Origin: Streptomyces sp. CB02923
Lineage (GTDB): Bacteria > Actinomycetota > Actinomycetes > Streptomycetales > Streptomycetaceae
DNA: 64,000 nucleotides
Assembly (NCBI RefSeq): GCF_001905005.1
Contig: NZ_LWKZ01000001.1
Location: forward strand, 127,775-191,774
Reading direction: 5' to 3'
Positions 36,037 to 43,715 of the stretch are shown piece after piece. Below the pieces are notes generated by a model. The model was not told where the DNA came from. It was given only the letters and a program-made list of their open reading frames with translations, and ran no database searches. Position numbers and translations under genes: made by a program. Numbering within the stretch: the first letter of the stretch is position 1; each line of letters begins with the position of its first letter.

Positions 36037-36888
36037 GTGCCCGCCCGGTCCGCCAGGCCCCTGCTGACCCGCCGTGCCCGGCGCCGCCTCGCCGCCGACG
36101 CGGCCCTGCTCGCCGTCGCCGCCGCCTTCGCCGTACCGCTCGCCTGGCTGGTGCTCTCCTCGCTCGACACCGGGGCGACGCTCCGCGTGAAGGTGCCCGG
36201 GTCGCCGTCGCTGGACAACTTCTCGGCGGTCCTGACGGACGAGATCACCTTCACGCCGATGCTCAACAGCCTGGTGCTGTGCGGCAGCGCCACCGTCGTG
36301 ACGGTCGCCTGCGCGGCACTGGCGGCCTATCCGCTGTCCCGCTACCGCTCCCGGTTCAGCCGCCCGTACCTGCTGACCATCCTGTTCTCCACCTGCCTGC
36401 CGATCACCGCGATCATGGTTCCGGTGTACGCGCTGTACGTGCGGGTCAACCTGATCGACACCGTGTACGGCACCGCGCTGTTCCTGGCCACCGCCCAGCT
36501 GCCGTTCGCCATCTGGCTGATGAAGAACTTCATGGACGGCATCCCCCGGGTCCTCGAAGAGGCCGCCTGGACCGACGGCGCCTCCTGGTTCCAGACGCTG
36601 TGGCGGGTGATCCTGCCGCTGATGGGGCCGGGCGTCACCGTCGTGACGATCTACACGTTCGCCATCATGTGGGGCAACTTCTTCGTCCCGTTCCTGCTGC
36701 TCCTGACGCCCGACCAGCTGCCCGCCTCCGTCAGCATCTTCACCTTCTTCGGCAACTACGGCGCCATCGCCTTCGGCCAGCTGGCGGCGTTCTCGATCCT
36801 GTACTCGACGCCGGTCGTCCTGCTGTACGTGCTGATCTCGCGCCGGCTGGGCGGCGGGTTCGCGCTGGGCGGCGCGGTGAAGGGCTGA
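36037..36888 (+). CDS. Sugar ABC transporter permease, MalG-type
   Basis: A 283-residue permease that pairs with the preceding one. The N-terminal region has RRLAADAALLAVAAAFAVPLAWLVLSSLD. The EAA loop is IPRVLEEAAWTDGASWFQTLWRVILPLMGPG. Six helices. The start is GTG 36037, four bases after the previous stop. The last gene of the importer; the next gene follows after 26 bases and may be in the same transcript. Confidence 0.94.
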   Translation: MPARSARPLLTRRARRRLAADAALLAVAAAFAVPLAWLVLSSLDTGATLRVKVPGSPSLDNFSAVLTDEITFTPMLNSLVLCGSATVVTVACAALAAYPLSRYRSRFSRPYLLTILFSTCLPITAIMVPVYALYVRVNLIDTVYGTALFLATAQLPFAIWLMKNFMDGIPRVLEEAAWTDGASWFQTLWRVILPLMGPGVTVVTIYTFAIMWGNFFVPFLLLLTPDQLPASVSIFTFFGNYGAIAFGQLAAFSILYSTPVVLLYVLISRRLGGGFALGGAVKG

Positions 36889-36914
36889 CCCCCACTCCCT
36901 CCGGAGGAGGACCC

Positions 36915-37643
36915 GTGAGACCGAGACCCACCGCAGTGCCCCGCTCCGTGGCCGCGCAGGCCGTCGCCGTGCCGGCCGTCCTGGCCACCGCCGTATCGGC
37001 TCTCCTGGCCACCGCCCCCTCCGCCGGTGCCGCCCCGGGCACCGGGCCGTCCCGTACGGCCGCCGCGACGGCGGTCCGCGGCGGCAACGTCCTGTACAGC
37101 GCTTCGGGCCGCTGCACCGTCGGCTTCAACGCCACCAAGGGGAACACCTATTACGCAATCATGGAGGGCCGGTGTGCGGGCGGCGCCCGGGACTGGTACG
37201 CCGACGCCGCCCGTACCGTCCACGTCGGCGTGACCGAAGCCGTCCGCTTCCCCGGCGAGGACCACGCCCTCATCCGCTACACCAACCCGGCCGTCTCCTA
37301 CCCCGGCGAAGTCGACCTCGGCGGCCGGTTCCTCGACATCACGGGCGCCGCCCGGCCCGCCGTCGGACAGCAGGTGTGCCTGGCCGGCCCCGCGGCCGGG
37401 CAGCGCTGCGGGCGGGTCGACGCCGTGAACGTCAGCGTGAACTACCCCGAGGGCACGGTCTCCGGCATCGCCCGGACATCGGCCTGCACCGATCCGGGAA
37501 CGGCCGCGGGCCGCCCCGCCGTCTCCGGCGGCACCGCGATCGGCCTGGCCATGGGCGGCAGCGGCACCTGCACATCCGGCGGCACCACCTACCTCCAGCC
37601 GGTCGTCCCGGTACTCCAGGCGTACGGCCTCACCCTGCACTGA
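36915..37643 (+). CDS. Secreted S1 (streptogrisin-like) protease homologue, catalytic triad lost
   Basis: A 242-residue secreted protein with the chymotrypsin-like streptogrisin fold but no active site. After a signal peptide (about 1-40) come GRCTVGFNATKGNTYY and EGRC, where streptogrisins have AGHC, so the catalytic His is Arg (R86). The Asp is kept (D116 in PGEDHALIRYTNP). The GDSGGP motif is replaced by GTAAGRP, so the Ser is Ala (A197). Disulfide Cys positions and the ending YLQPVVPVLQAYGLTLH match streptogrisins. There is no long propeptide. GGAGGAGG precedes the GTG at 36915. It follows the ABC importer genes by 26 bases. It may be a binding or decoy protein; it should not be called a protease. 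Confidence 0.82.
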   Translation: MRPRPTAVPRSVAAQAVAVPAVLATAVSALLATAPSAGAAPGTGPSRTAAATAVRGGNVLYSASGRCTVGFNATKGNTYYAIMEGRCAGGARDWYADAARTVHVGVTEAVRFPGEDHALIRYTNPAVSYPGEVDLGGRFLDITGAARPAVGQQVCLAGPAAGQRCGRVDAVNVSVNYPEGTVSGIARTSACTDPGTAAGRPAVSGGTAIGLAMGGSGTCTSGGTTYLQPVVPVLQAYGLTLH

Positions 37644-37695
37644 CGGGCCCGCCCGCCGCCTCCGCGCCCGGTCCGGCGGGCGCGGACCCGGCGGC

Positions 37696-40600
37696 TCACC
37701 GGCAGTACCAGTCGGCCGGCACGCCGAGGGCCGACGCCGCCCAGTGGCCCTTCCGGCTCAGCTCGCAGATCGTCCGCGCCGCCTCGTCCACCTTGGTGTA
37801 CCACTCCCGTACGGTGCCGTCCGCACTGCCGCTGACCAGCGCCCGGCCGTCGGGCCAGAAGGACAGGGACAGGACGCTGCCGGTGTGCCCGGACAGCACG
37901 GCCGACGTGCGGCGGGCGGCCACGTCCCACAGGCGCACGGTGTCGTCGTCGCCGCCCGAGGCCAGGGTGCGGCCGTCCGGGCTGAACGCCAGGGAGGCGA
38001 CGCTGCTGGCGTGGCCGCGCAGCGTGCCGGTCTTCCGCCGGCCCGGTACGTCCCACAGCTGGACGTCGTGGTCCGTGCCGGACGTGGCCAGGGTCTTGCC
38101 GTCCCGGGTGAAGGCGGCGGCGAAGATGGGGTACGAGCGGCCGGTCAGGCGGGCGGTCTCCCGGAGCCCGGCCATGTCCCACAGGGCGACGGAGCCCATG
38201 TTGTTGGCGTTCTCGGTGACCGCCAGGGTGGTGCCGTCCGGCGCGAAGGTGACGGTGGACCCGCTGCCCGCCAGCTTGCGCGCGGCCGTCCGGCGGTGGC
38301 CGGCCACGTCCCACAGGAACAGGTTGCGGTCGTCCCCGACGGTGGCCAGTTTCCTGCCGTCGAGCGAGAAGGCCACCTGCCGGACGGTGTTGGTGTGTCC
38401 GCGCAGGGTGGCGAGCATCCGTCCGGTGCGCGCGCCCCACAGCCGCACCGTACGGTCGGCGTGCACGGTGGCGAAGACGTCGTTCTTCGGTGAGAACACC
38501 AGGCCGGTGATGACGCCGGGCGGCGCGTCGAGCGTCCGCAGCGGCCGCGGCCGGTCGGCCGACCACAGCGTCAGCGTGCTGCCCGCGGCCGCGATGATCC
38601 GGCCGTCCGGGGACACTCCGACCGAGGTCACCGCGCTCTGCCGACCGCCGAGGGTCTCCTGCCGTTCGCCTGCGGAGCGCCACAGCCGGACGGTGCCCGT
38701 GTCGTCGTCGGAGGGCGCGGCCAGGGCCGAGCCGTCCCGTGCCCAGGACAGCGCGCCGGGCGTCTCGACGCGCGCGGCGAACTTCTGCGTCGCGTTCCGG
38801 GAGTTCACGTCCCACAGCCGGACGATGCCGTCGTAGCTGCCGACGGCGAGGGTGGTGCGGTTCGGCGCCCAGGCCAGGGCCGTGATCCGGTCGGCGGTCC
38901 CGGTGAGTTCACCCGTTCTGCGGCGCCCGGCGACGTCCCACAGCAAAACCGTACGGTCGCCGCCGCCGCTGGCGAGGGTCCGGCCGTCCGGGCTGAAGGC
39001 CAGCGCGAGCACCGGCTGGAGGTGTCCGTCGAGGGTGGCGAGCGGCCGGTGGGTGCGCGCGTCCCACAGCCGGACCGTGCGGTCGTCGCCGGCCGACGCC
39101 AGCACCTTGCCGTCCGGCGAGAAGGCCACCGCCACCACGTTGCCGGTGTGTCCGGCCAGGTCGGCGGCGGGCCGCCGCGAGGCCACGTCCCACAGCCGTA
39201 CGGCCCTGCCGATCCCGCCGGAGGCGAGGGTGGCGCCGTCACGGGAGAACGCCAGCGACACCACCCGCCCCGAGGGGCCGTCCAGTTCGGCGAACCCGCG
39301 GCGGGTCTCGACGTCCCACAGGCGTACGGAGCCGTCGTCCCCGGCGGTCGCGAGGATGCTGCCGTCGGGGCTGAAGGCGAGTGCGTACACGGGGCCGGTG
39401 TGGCCGATGAGGGTGCCGAGCATCCGGTCGGCGGCGGTGTCCCACAGTTTGACCGTGCGGTCCACCGAAGCGGTGGCCAGGGTGCGGCCGTCGGGCGCGA
39501 AGGCCACCGCGTTCACGACGCCGGTGTGCCCGGTGAACTGGTTGGCGCGGTAGGCGGCGTAGGCGCTGAGCAGGCTGCCGCGCGCCTCCGCCGTCTCCGC
39601 CTGCCGGTAGCCGTACAGCGCGGTCAGCGCCGCCGCCTGGGGCTGCTGCTGCCGCAGCTCGCCGGCCTGTGCGGCGTACTGGCGGGACACCGCGATCCGG
39701 CGCTGGAGCTCGGCGTCCGACCACTGCTGGATGGCGATGCCCGCCGCGATGAGGGCGAGGACGAGGAGGGCGCTGAGCGACGCGGTGAGCCAGCGCGCGC
39801 GGCGGCCCCGCCGCCGGTCGGCTCCGGTGGCGCTGCGCAGGAAGTCCCGTTCCAGGGCGTTGAGCGCGGAGCCGTGCTCATGTGCCCAGGTCCGCGCACC
39901 GGCCAGCTGCGCGCCCCGGTAGAGCGCGCCCGCGTCCCGGCCCAGTTCGTGCCACGCCTCGGCGGCGGCGGTGAGCCTGCGGTGGGTGCGCAGCGCCTCC
40001 CGGTCCTCGTCGAGCCAGTGCCGCAGCCGGGGCCAGGCCCGGATGACGGCCTCGTGGGCCACCTCGGCCGTGCCCTCGGAGAGCACGACCAGCCGGGCGG
40101 CGGCCAGCTTGCGCAGCAGCCCGTCGATCTCGTGCGGGTCGGCGAGGCCGTCCAGTTCGCGGCGGGCCAGCCGCCGCCGGGTGTCCTCCGTGCCCTCGCC
40201 GAGCGCGGTCAGCCGCAGGAACACCGCCCGCATCACGTCGCGCTGCCGCGGCGCGGCCTCCTCGTACATCCGCTCGGCGGTCTGTGCGACGGCGCCGCGC
40301 ATGCCGCCGGAGGCGCGGTAGTCGGCCAGCCGTACGGTGTCGTCGCCGCGGCGGTGCCACGCCTCGCGCATCGCGTGCCCGACCAGCGGCAGCGCGCCCG
40401 GCTGGCCGGCCGCCTCGGCGAGCACCGCCTCCACCAGGTCCGCGTCCACCTGGACGCCGGAGCGCACGGCGGGCTCGGCGATGATGTCCCGCAACTCGGC
40501 GCGGTTGGGCGGCCCCACGGGCAGCTGGGCGGAGGCGCGGAGGACGGCGACCAGCCCCGGGTGGACGAAGCAGCGTGCGTAGAAGTCGGCCCGGATGCCG

Positions 40601-41586
40601 ATGGCGACCCGGATCCGCCGGTCGGCGGAGCGGGCCAGTCCGGCCACGGCGCCGAGGAAGGCGGTGCGTTCGTCCTCGTCGTCGCAGAGCGTGAAGACCT
40701 CTTCGAACTGGTCGACGACCAGCAGCGCACGGTCGGCGTCGGGCCGGGCGGCGAGCCAGGTGCGCAGGGCGAGGTCGAGGGCGGCGGGGTCCTCGTCCGT
40801 ACGGCGGCGGAGGGCGGCGGCGTGGTCTTGGGGGGTGGGGGTGGCGGGGGTGGTGGGAGTGGCGGGATCGGGTGGGGGGACGGGGATGGTGGGGGCGGGG
40901 GTGTCGGTGGGCAGCTCGGCCGGGGCGGCCGGGCTGTCGTCACCTCCGGGCGGTTCCGGTTCCTGGTCCTGGTCCTGGTCCTGCTCCGGTTCCGGTTCTG
41001 CCGCCAGGCGGGCCACCGCCGCCGCGAGGGCGTCGAGCGGCCGTGCACCAGGGGTCAGCAGCACCGGGTGCCACTGCGCACCGAGACGGGGCAGCAGCCC
41101 GGCCCGCAGCAGGGAGGACTTGCCGCTTCCCGAGGCGCCGAAGACCACGGTGAGCGCGTGCTGTTCGACGCGCACCGACAGTTCCTTGGTGAGGGCCGCG
41201 CGGCCGAAGTACTCCGCGGCGTTCGCCGCCTCGAAGGCGGCCAGCCCCGGGTAGGGGCACCGCGCGGTGACCGGTTCGTCGTCGCCGGCCCCGGCCGCGG
41301 CCCGCCAGCGCGCCTCCCATTCGGCCCGCTCCCCGCCGCACGCCTGGGCGTAGGCCAGGACGACATCGAGGGTTGCCAGCCGCTCCCCTTTGGCCGCCTC
41401 CGCCAGCGTACTGGCCGAGTAGTGCGCCGTTTTGGCGAGCGTGCGGTAGCTCGGCGTCCCGGCCCGCTCCCGCAGCTGCCGTAGTTCCCAGGCGAGCCGT
41501 TCCACCGGCCCGGCCTGCGGGTCCACCGGCCGTTCGGGCCGCCCCAGCCGGGGTTTGTGCTGCCCTCCCCCTGCGATCCCCGCCAC
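37696..41586 (-). CDS. HTH - nSTAND NTPase - TM - WD40 (14 repeats) protein
   Basis: A 1296-residue multidomain protein. Residues about 20-90 are an XRE-type HTH (LAWELRQLRERAGTPSYRTLAKTA). An nSTAND-type NTPase (about 110-520) opens with YPGLAAFEAANAAEYFGR. Its Walker A is VVFGASGSGKSSLLRAGLLPRL with K156; a Walker B-like segment is RALLVVDQFEEVFTLCDDEDE. A Glu/Gln/Asp and Pro/Thr-rich insertion of about 75 residues interrupts it. One helix (TASLSALLVLALIAAGIAI) precedes 14 WD40 repeats of the HTGxVxxLAFSPDGxxLASGGxDxTVRLWD type, enough for two seven-blade propellers. A short Cys-containing tail ends ADWYCR. The GTG at 41586 is the best start. STAND proteins sense a ligand and oligomerise; role here is unknown, possibly signalling or conflict. 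Confidence 0.9.
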   Translation of the reverse strand: MAGIAGGGQHKPRLGRPERPVDPQAGPVERLAWELRQLRERAGTPSYRTLAKTAHYSASTLAEAAKGERLATLDVVLAYAQACGGERAEWEARWRAAAGAGDDEPVTARCPYPGLAAFEAANAAEYFGRAALTKELSVRVEQHALTVVFGASGSGKSSLLRAGLLPRLGAQWHPVLLTPGARPLDALAAAVARLAAEPEPEQDQDQDQEPEPPGGDDSPAAPAELPTDTPAPTIPVPPPDPATPTTPATPTPQDHAAALRRRTDEDPAALDLALRTWLAARPDADRALLVVDQFEEVFTLCDDEDERTAFLGAVAGLARSADRRIRVAIGIRADFYARCFVHPGLVAVLRASAQLPVGPPNRAELRDIIAEPAVRSGVQVDADLVEAVLAEAAGQPGALPLVGHAMREAWHRRGDDTVRLADYRASGGMRGAVAQTAERMYEEAAPRQRDVMRAVFLRLTALGEGTEDTRRRLARRELDGLADPHEIDGLLRKLAAARLVVLSEGTAEVAHEAVIRAWPRLRHWLDEDREALRTHRRLTAAAEAWHELGRDAGALYRGAQLAGARTWAHEHGSALNALERDFLRSATGADRRRGRRARWLTASLSALLVLALIAAGIAIQQWSDAELQRRIAVSRQYAAQAGELRQQQPQAAALTALYGYRQAETAEARGSLLSAYAAYRANQFTGHTGVVNAVAFAPDGRTLATASVDRTVKLWDTAADRMLGTLIGHTGPVYALAFSPDGSILATAGDDGSVRLWDVETRRGFAELDGPSGRVVSLAFSRDGATLASGGIGRAVRLWDVASRRPAADLAGHTGNVVAVAFSPDGKVLASAGDDRTVRLWDARTHRPLATLDGHLQPVLALAFSPDGRTLASGGGDRTVLLWDVAGRRRTGELTGTADRITALAWAPNRTTLAVGSYDGIVRLWDVNSRNATQKFAARVETPGALSWARDGSALAAPSDDDTGTVRLWRSAGERQETLGGRQSAVTSVGVSPDGRIIAAAGSTLTLWSADRPRPLRTLDAPPGVITGLVFSPKNDVFATVHADRTVRLWGARTGRMLATLRGHTNTVRQVAFSLDGRKLATVGDDRNLFLWDVAGHRRTAARKLAGSGSTVTFAPDGTTLAVTENANNMGSVALWDMAGLRETARLTGRSYPIFAAAFTRDGKTLATSGTDHDVQLWDVPGRRKTGTLRGHASSVASLAFSPDGRTLASGGDDDTVRLWDVAARRTSAVLSGHTGSVLSLSFWPDGRALVSGSADGTVREWYTKVDEAARTICELSRKGHWAASALGVPADWYCR

Positions 41587-41906
41587 CTTCTTCCCTGCGC
41601 CGGGACCGCCCCCGCGGCCCGGCTCCCCATTGTCCGACTTGTTTGTCCCGTACGAGCTGCACTTTCGGACAACTCCGCGGCGTTGCACAGTCGTAGTCTC
41701 CGGCGCCGTCGGGGTGGCAAACGGGGGTGGTGCGAGTACGCACGTCCTCGCACCGCGGCACCCCCGGCGTGCCGGACACACACGCCGGACACACACGTCG
41801 GCCCGGCCGTACCGGGCAGATCGCCCCCGATGGCATCCTTGAGACGTTCCGGGCGCGCGCCGGCGGAGGCTGACCGCGCCCGGTCCCGACGGCGGGGAGG
41901 GCGCGG
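41587..41906. other. Divergent intergenic region of the STAND gene and the DsbA-family gene
   Basis: About 320 bases with no gene. It contains the inverted repeat TTGTCCGA/TCGGACAA (41630-41637 and 41665-41672), 44-86 bp upstream of the STAND start, and the tandem GCCGGACACACAC at 41771-41783 and 41784-41796. Both are candidates for protein binding; the first has a TTGTCC that could act as a -35 element for the minus strand. Confidence 0.5.
41630..41672. promoter_or_regulatory. Inverted repeat ahead of the STAND-WD40 gene
   Basis: TTGTCCGA at 41630-41637 and TCGGACAA at 41665-41672 are exact complements separated by 27 bp, with a further TTGTCC at 41643-41648. Because the STAND protein has its own HTH, self-binding is possible. 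Confidence 0.4.
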
Positions 41907-42572
41907 GTGGACGGTGAGGCGGGCGCGGCGGTTTCCGGCCGCGGCGTCACGGCGGACTTCTGGTTCGATCCTGTCTGCCCGTACACGTGGGTCGCCGCGC
42001 AGTGGATACGGGAGGTGGCCCGGGTCCGCCCGGTGCGGGTGCGTCTGCGGCTGATGAGCCTCCAGGTGCTCAACGAGGACCGGGAGGTCAACCCGGAGGA
42101 CCCGGACGGCGAGTGGGGCGCGTACCTGTGGGCCCCGGTGCGGGCGTGCGCCGCGGTGGAGCAGCGGTACGGGCAGGAGGCCCTGGGCCGCTTCTACCGC
42201 ACGCTCGGCACCTGGCTGCACCACAGGGGCGAGTGGGACGGGATCGAGCGCGCGCTGTCGGACGCGGGGCTGCCGCGCGAGGTGGCCGCGGCGGCGTGGA
42301 CCACGGAGTACGACACGGTGATCCGGGCTTCGCACGCGCGCGCCGTCGCCCTGGTCGGCGCGGATGTCGGTACGCCGGTCATCGCGGTGGGCGGCACGGC
42401 CTTCTTCGGGCCGGTGGTCTCCCCCGCGCCACGGGGAGAGGCCGCCGGGCGGCTGTGGGACGGCGCGCTGCTGATGGCCTCCGTACCGGGCTTCTACGAG
42501 CTGCGCCGCCCGGCCGCCGCGGAACCGGACTTCGGCCCCGCGCCTGCTGCCGAGAGCGCTGCTCCGGAGTAG
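41907..42572 (+). CDS. DsbA-family protein of the mycothiol-dependent nitroreductase (Rv2466c) type
   Basis: A 221-residue cytoplasmic thioredoxin-fold protein. The active-site region reads ADFWFDPVCPYTWVAAQWIREV, so only the first Cys of the CxxC motif remains (CPYT). The rest has LMSLQVLNEDREVNPEDP and VGTPVIAVGGTAFFGPVVSP, matching the Rv2466c/DsbA-like group that uses mycothiol. Family members reduce nitro-compounds or peroxides with mycothiol as reductant; the single Cys fits a monothiol mechanism. The GTG at 41907 is preceded by GGGAGGG. It is divergent from the STAND-WD40 gene. Confidence 0.85.
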   Translation: MDGEAGAAVSGRGVTADFWFDPVCPYTWVAAQWIREVARVRPVRVRLRLMSLQVLNEDREVNPEDPDGEWGAYLWAPVRACAAVEQRYGQEALGRFYRTLGTWLHHRGEWDGIERALSDAGLPREVAAAAWTTEYDTVIRASHARAVALVGADVGTPVIAVGGTAFFGPVVSPAPRGEAAGRLWDGALLMASVPGFYELRRPAAAEPDFGPAPAAESAAPE

Positions 42573-42600
42573 GCGGCGGGCACCCGGCCGGGATGCGCGC

Positions 42601-42643
42601 GGGATTCGGCCGGTACGCGGGCGGGATTCGGCCGGGATTCGGC
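42601..42643. repeat. Three short GGGATTCGGC repeats
   Basis: GGGATTCGGC occurs at 42601, 42623 and 42634, spaced 22 and 11 bp. It lies in the gap between the DsbA-family gene and the ABC exporter and ends 240 bases before the exporter start. No partner regulator is evident. Confidence 0.5.
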
Positions 42644-42890
42644 GGGCCCTTACGTCGGCCATAAGTCGGACGTCCGTCCCTCCACGGGATGACGGGTCCC
42701 GCGCAGGTCGCACTTCCGGCCGGTACCGCTTTCCACTCTTCGGGCTGAGGCATCGGCGGCCCCGCCCGACGAAGAATGGAACTGCACCACTCACCCGGCT
42801 CCCGTGGCCCTCCCGGCCCCCGGAAACCGGTGTTCCGCCGGGGCCCGCCTACCCCGGCAGCCCGCCCGTCCCCTTCCCTGGAGTTCTCCC

Positions 42891-43673
42891 GTGTCCTACG
42901 CGGCCGCCTTCCCCGCCCCCGCCCGAGCCACCGCGGCCGTCGCCGCCCGTGCCACGGACCTGAGCAAGATCTACGGCGAGGGCGAGACCCGTGTGGTCGC
43001 CCTGGACAACGTGTCCGTCGAGTTCGGCCGGGCGCGCTTCACCGCCATCATGGGCCCGTCCGGTTCCGGCAAGTCGACGCTGATGCACTGCATGGCGGGT
43101 CTGGACTCCATATCGTCCGGCTCCGCGCTGATCGGGGACACCGAGCTGACGGGCCTGAACGACAAGAAGCTCACCCAGCTGCGCCGCGACAAGATCGGCT
43201 TCATCTTCCAGGCGTTCAACCTGCTGCCGACGCTGACCGCCGCCGAGAACATCACGCTGCCGATGGACATCGCGGGCCGCAAGCCCGACCGGCAGTGGCT
43301 GGAGCAGGTCATCTCGGCCGTCGGCCTGTCCGGACGCCTCGCGCACCGGCCCGCGCAGCTCTCCGGCGGCCAGCAGCAGCGCGTCGCGGTGGCCCGCGCG
43401 CTGGCCTCCCAGCCCGAGATCATCTTCGCCGACGAGCCGACCGGCAACCTCGACTCCCGCTCCGGCGCCGAGGTGCTGGGCTTCCTGCGCGAGTCCGTAC
43501 GGGCGATGGACCAGACCGTCGTCATGGTCACCCACGACCCGGTCGCCGCCGCCTACGCGGACCGGGTGATCTTCCTCGCCGACGGCCGCATCGTCGAGGA
43601 ACTGTACGAGCCGACCGCCGACGCCGTCCTGGACCGGATGCGGCTGTTCGACGCCAAGAACCGTACGAACTGA
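42891..43673 (+). CDS. ABC transporter ATP-binding protein, MacB/LolD-like
   Basis: A 260-residue ATPase for the FtsX-type permease encoded next. Walker A is MGPSGSGKSTLMHCMAGLD; the Q-loop is FQAFNLLPTLTAAENI; the signature is QLSGGQQQRVAVARALA; Walker B is IIFADEPTGNLDSRSG; and the H-loop is MVTHDPVAAAYADR. This order and the NLLPTLTAAENITLPM wording are typical of the MacB/LolD family that drives mechanotransmission or extracytoplasmic export. The GTG at 42891 follows CTGGAG. It lies 42 bases before the permease in one operon. Substrate unknown. Confidence 0.94.
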   Translation: MSYAAAFPAPARATAAVAARATDLSKIYGEGETRVVALDNVSVEFGRARFTAIMGPSGSGKSTLMHCMAGLDSISSGSALIGDTELTGLNDKKLTQLRRDKIGFIFQAFNLLPTLTAAENITLPMDIAGRKPDRQWLEQVISAVGLSGRLAHRPAQLSGGQQQRVAVARALASQPEIIFADEPTGNLDSRSGAEVLGFLRESVRAMDQTVVMVTHDPVAAAYADRVIFLADGRIVEELYEPTADAVLDRMRLFDAKNRTN

Positions 43674-43715
43674 CGCCCGCCGCCGACACCTCACCCCAGG
43701 ACTGACACCACCACC

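Noticed and set aside
36915..37643. Active streptogrisin-type protease
   Set aside because: EGRC replaces AGHC and GTAAG replaces GDSGG, so His and Ser are missing.
41771..41796. Iteron-like origin repeats
   Set aside because: Only two 13-bp copies and no replication gene nearby.
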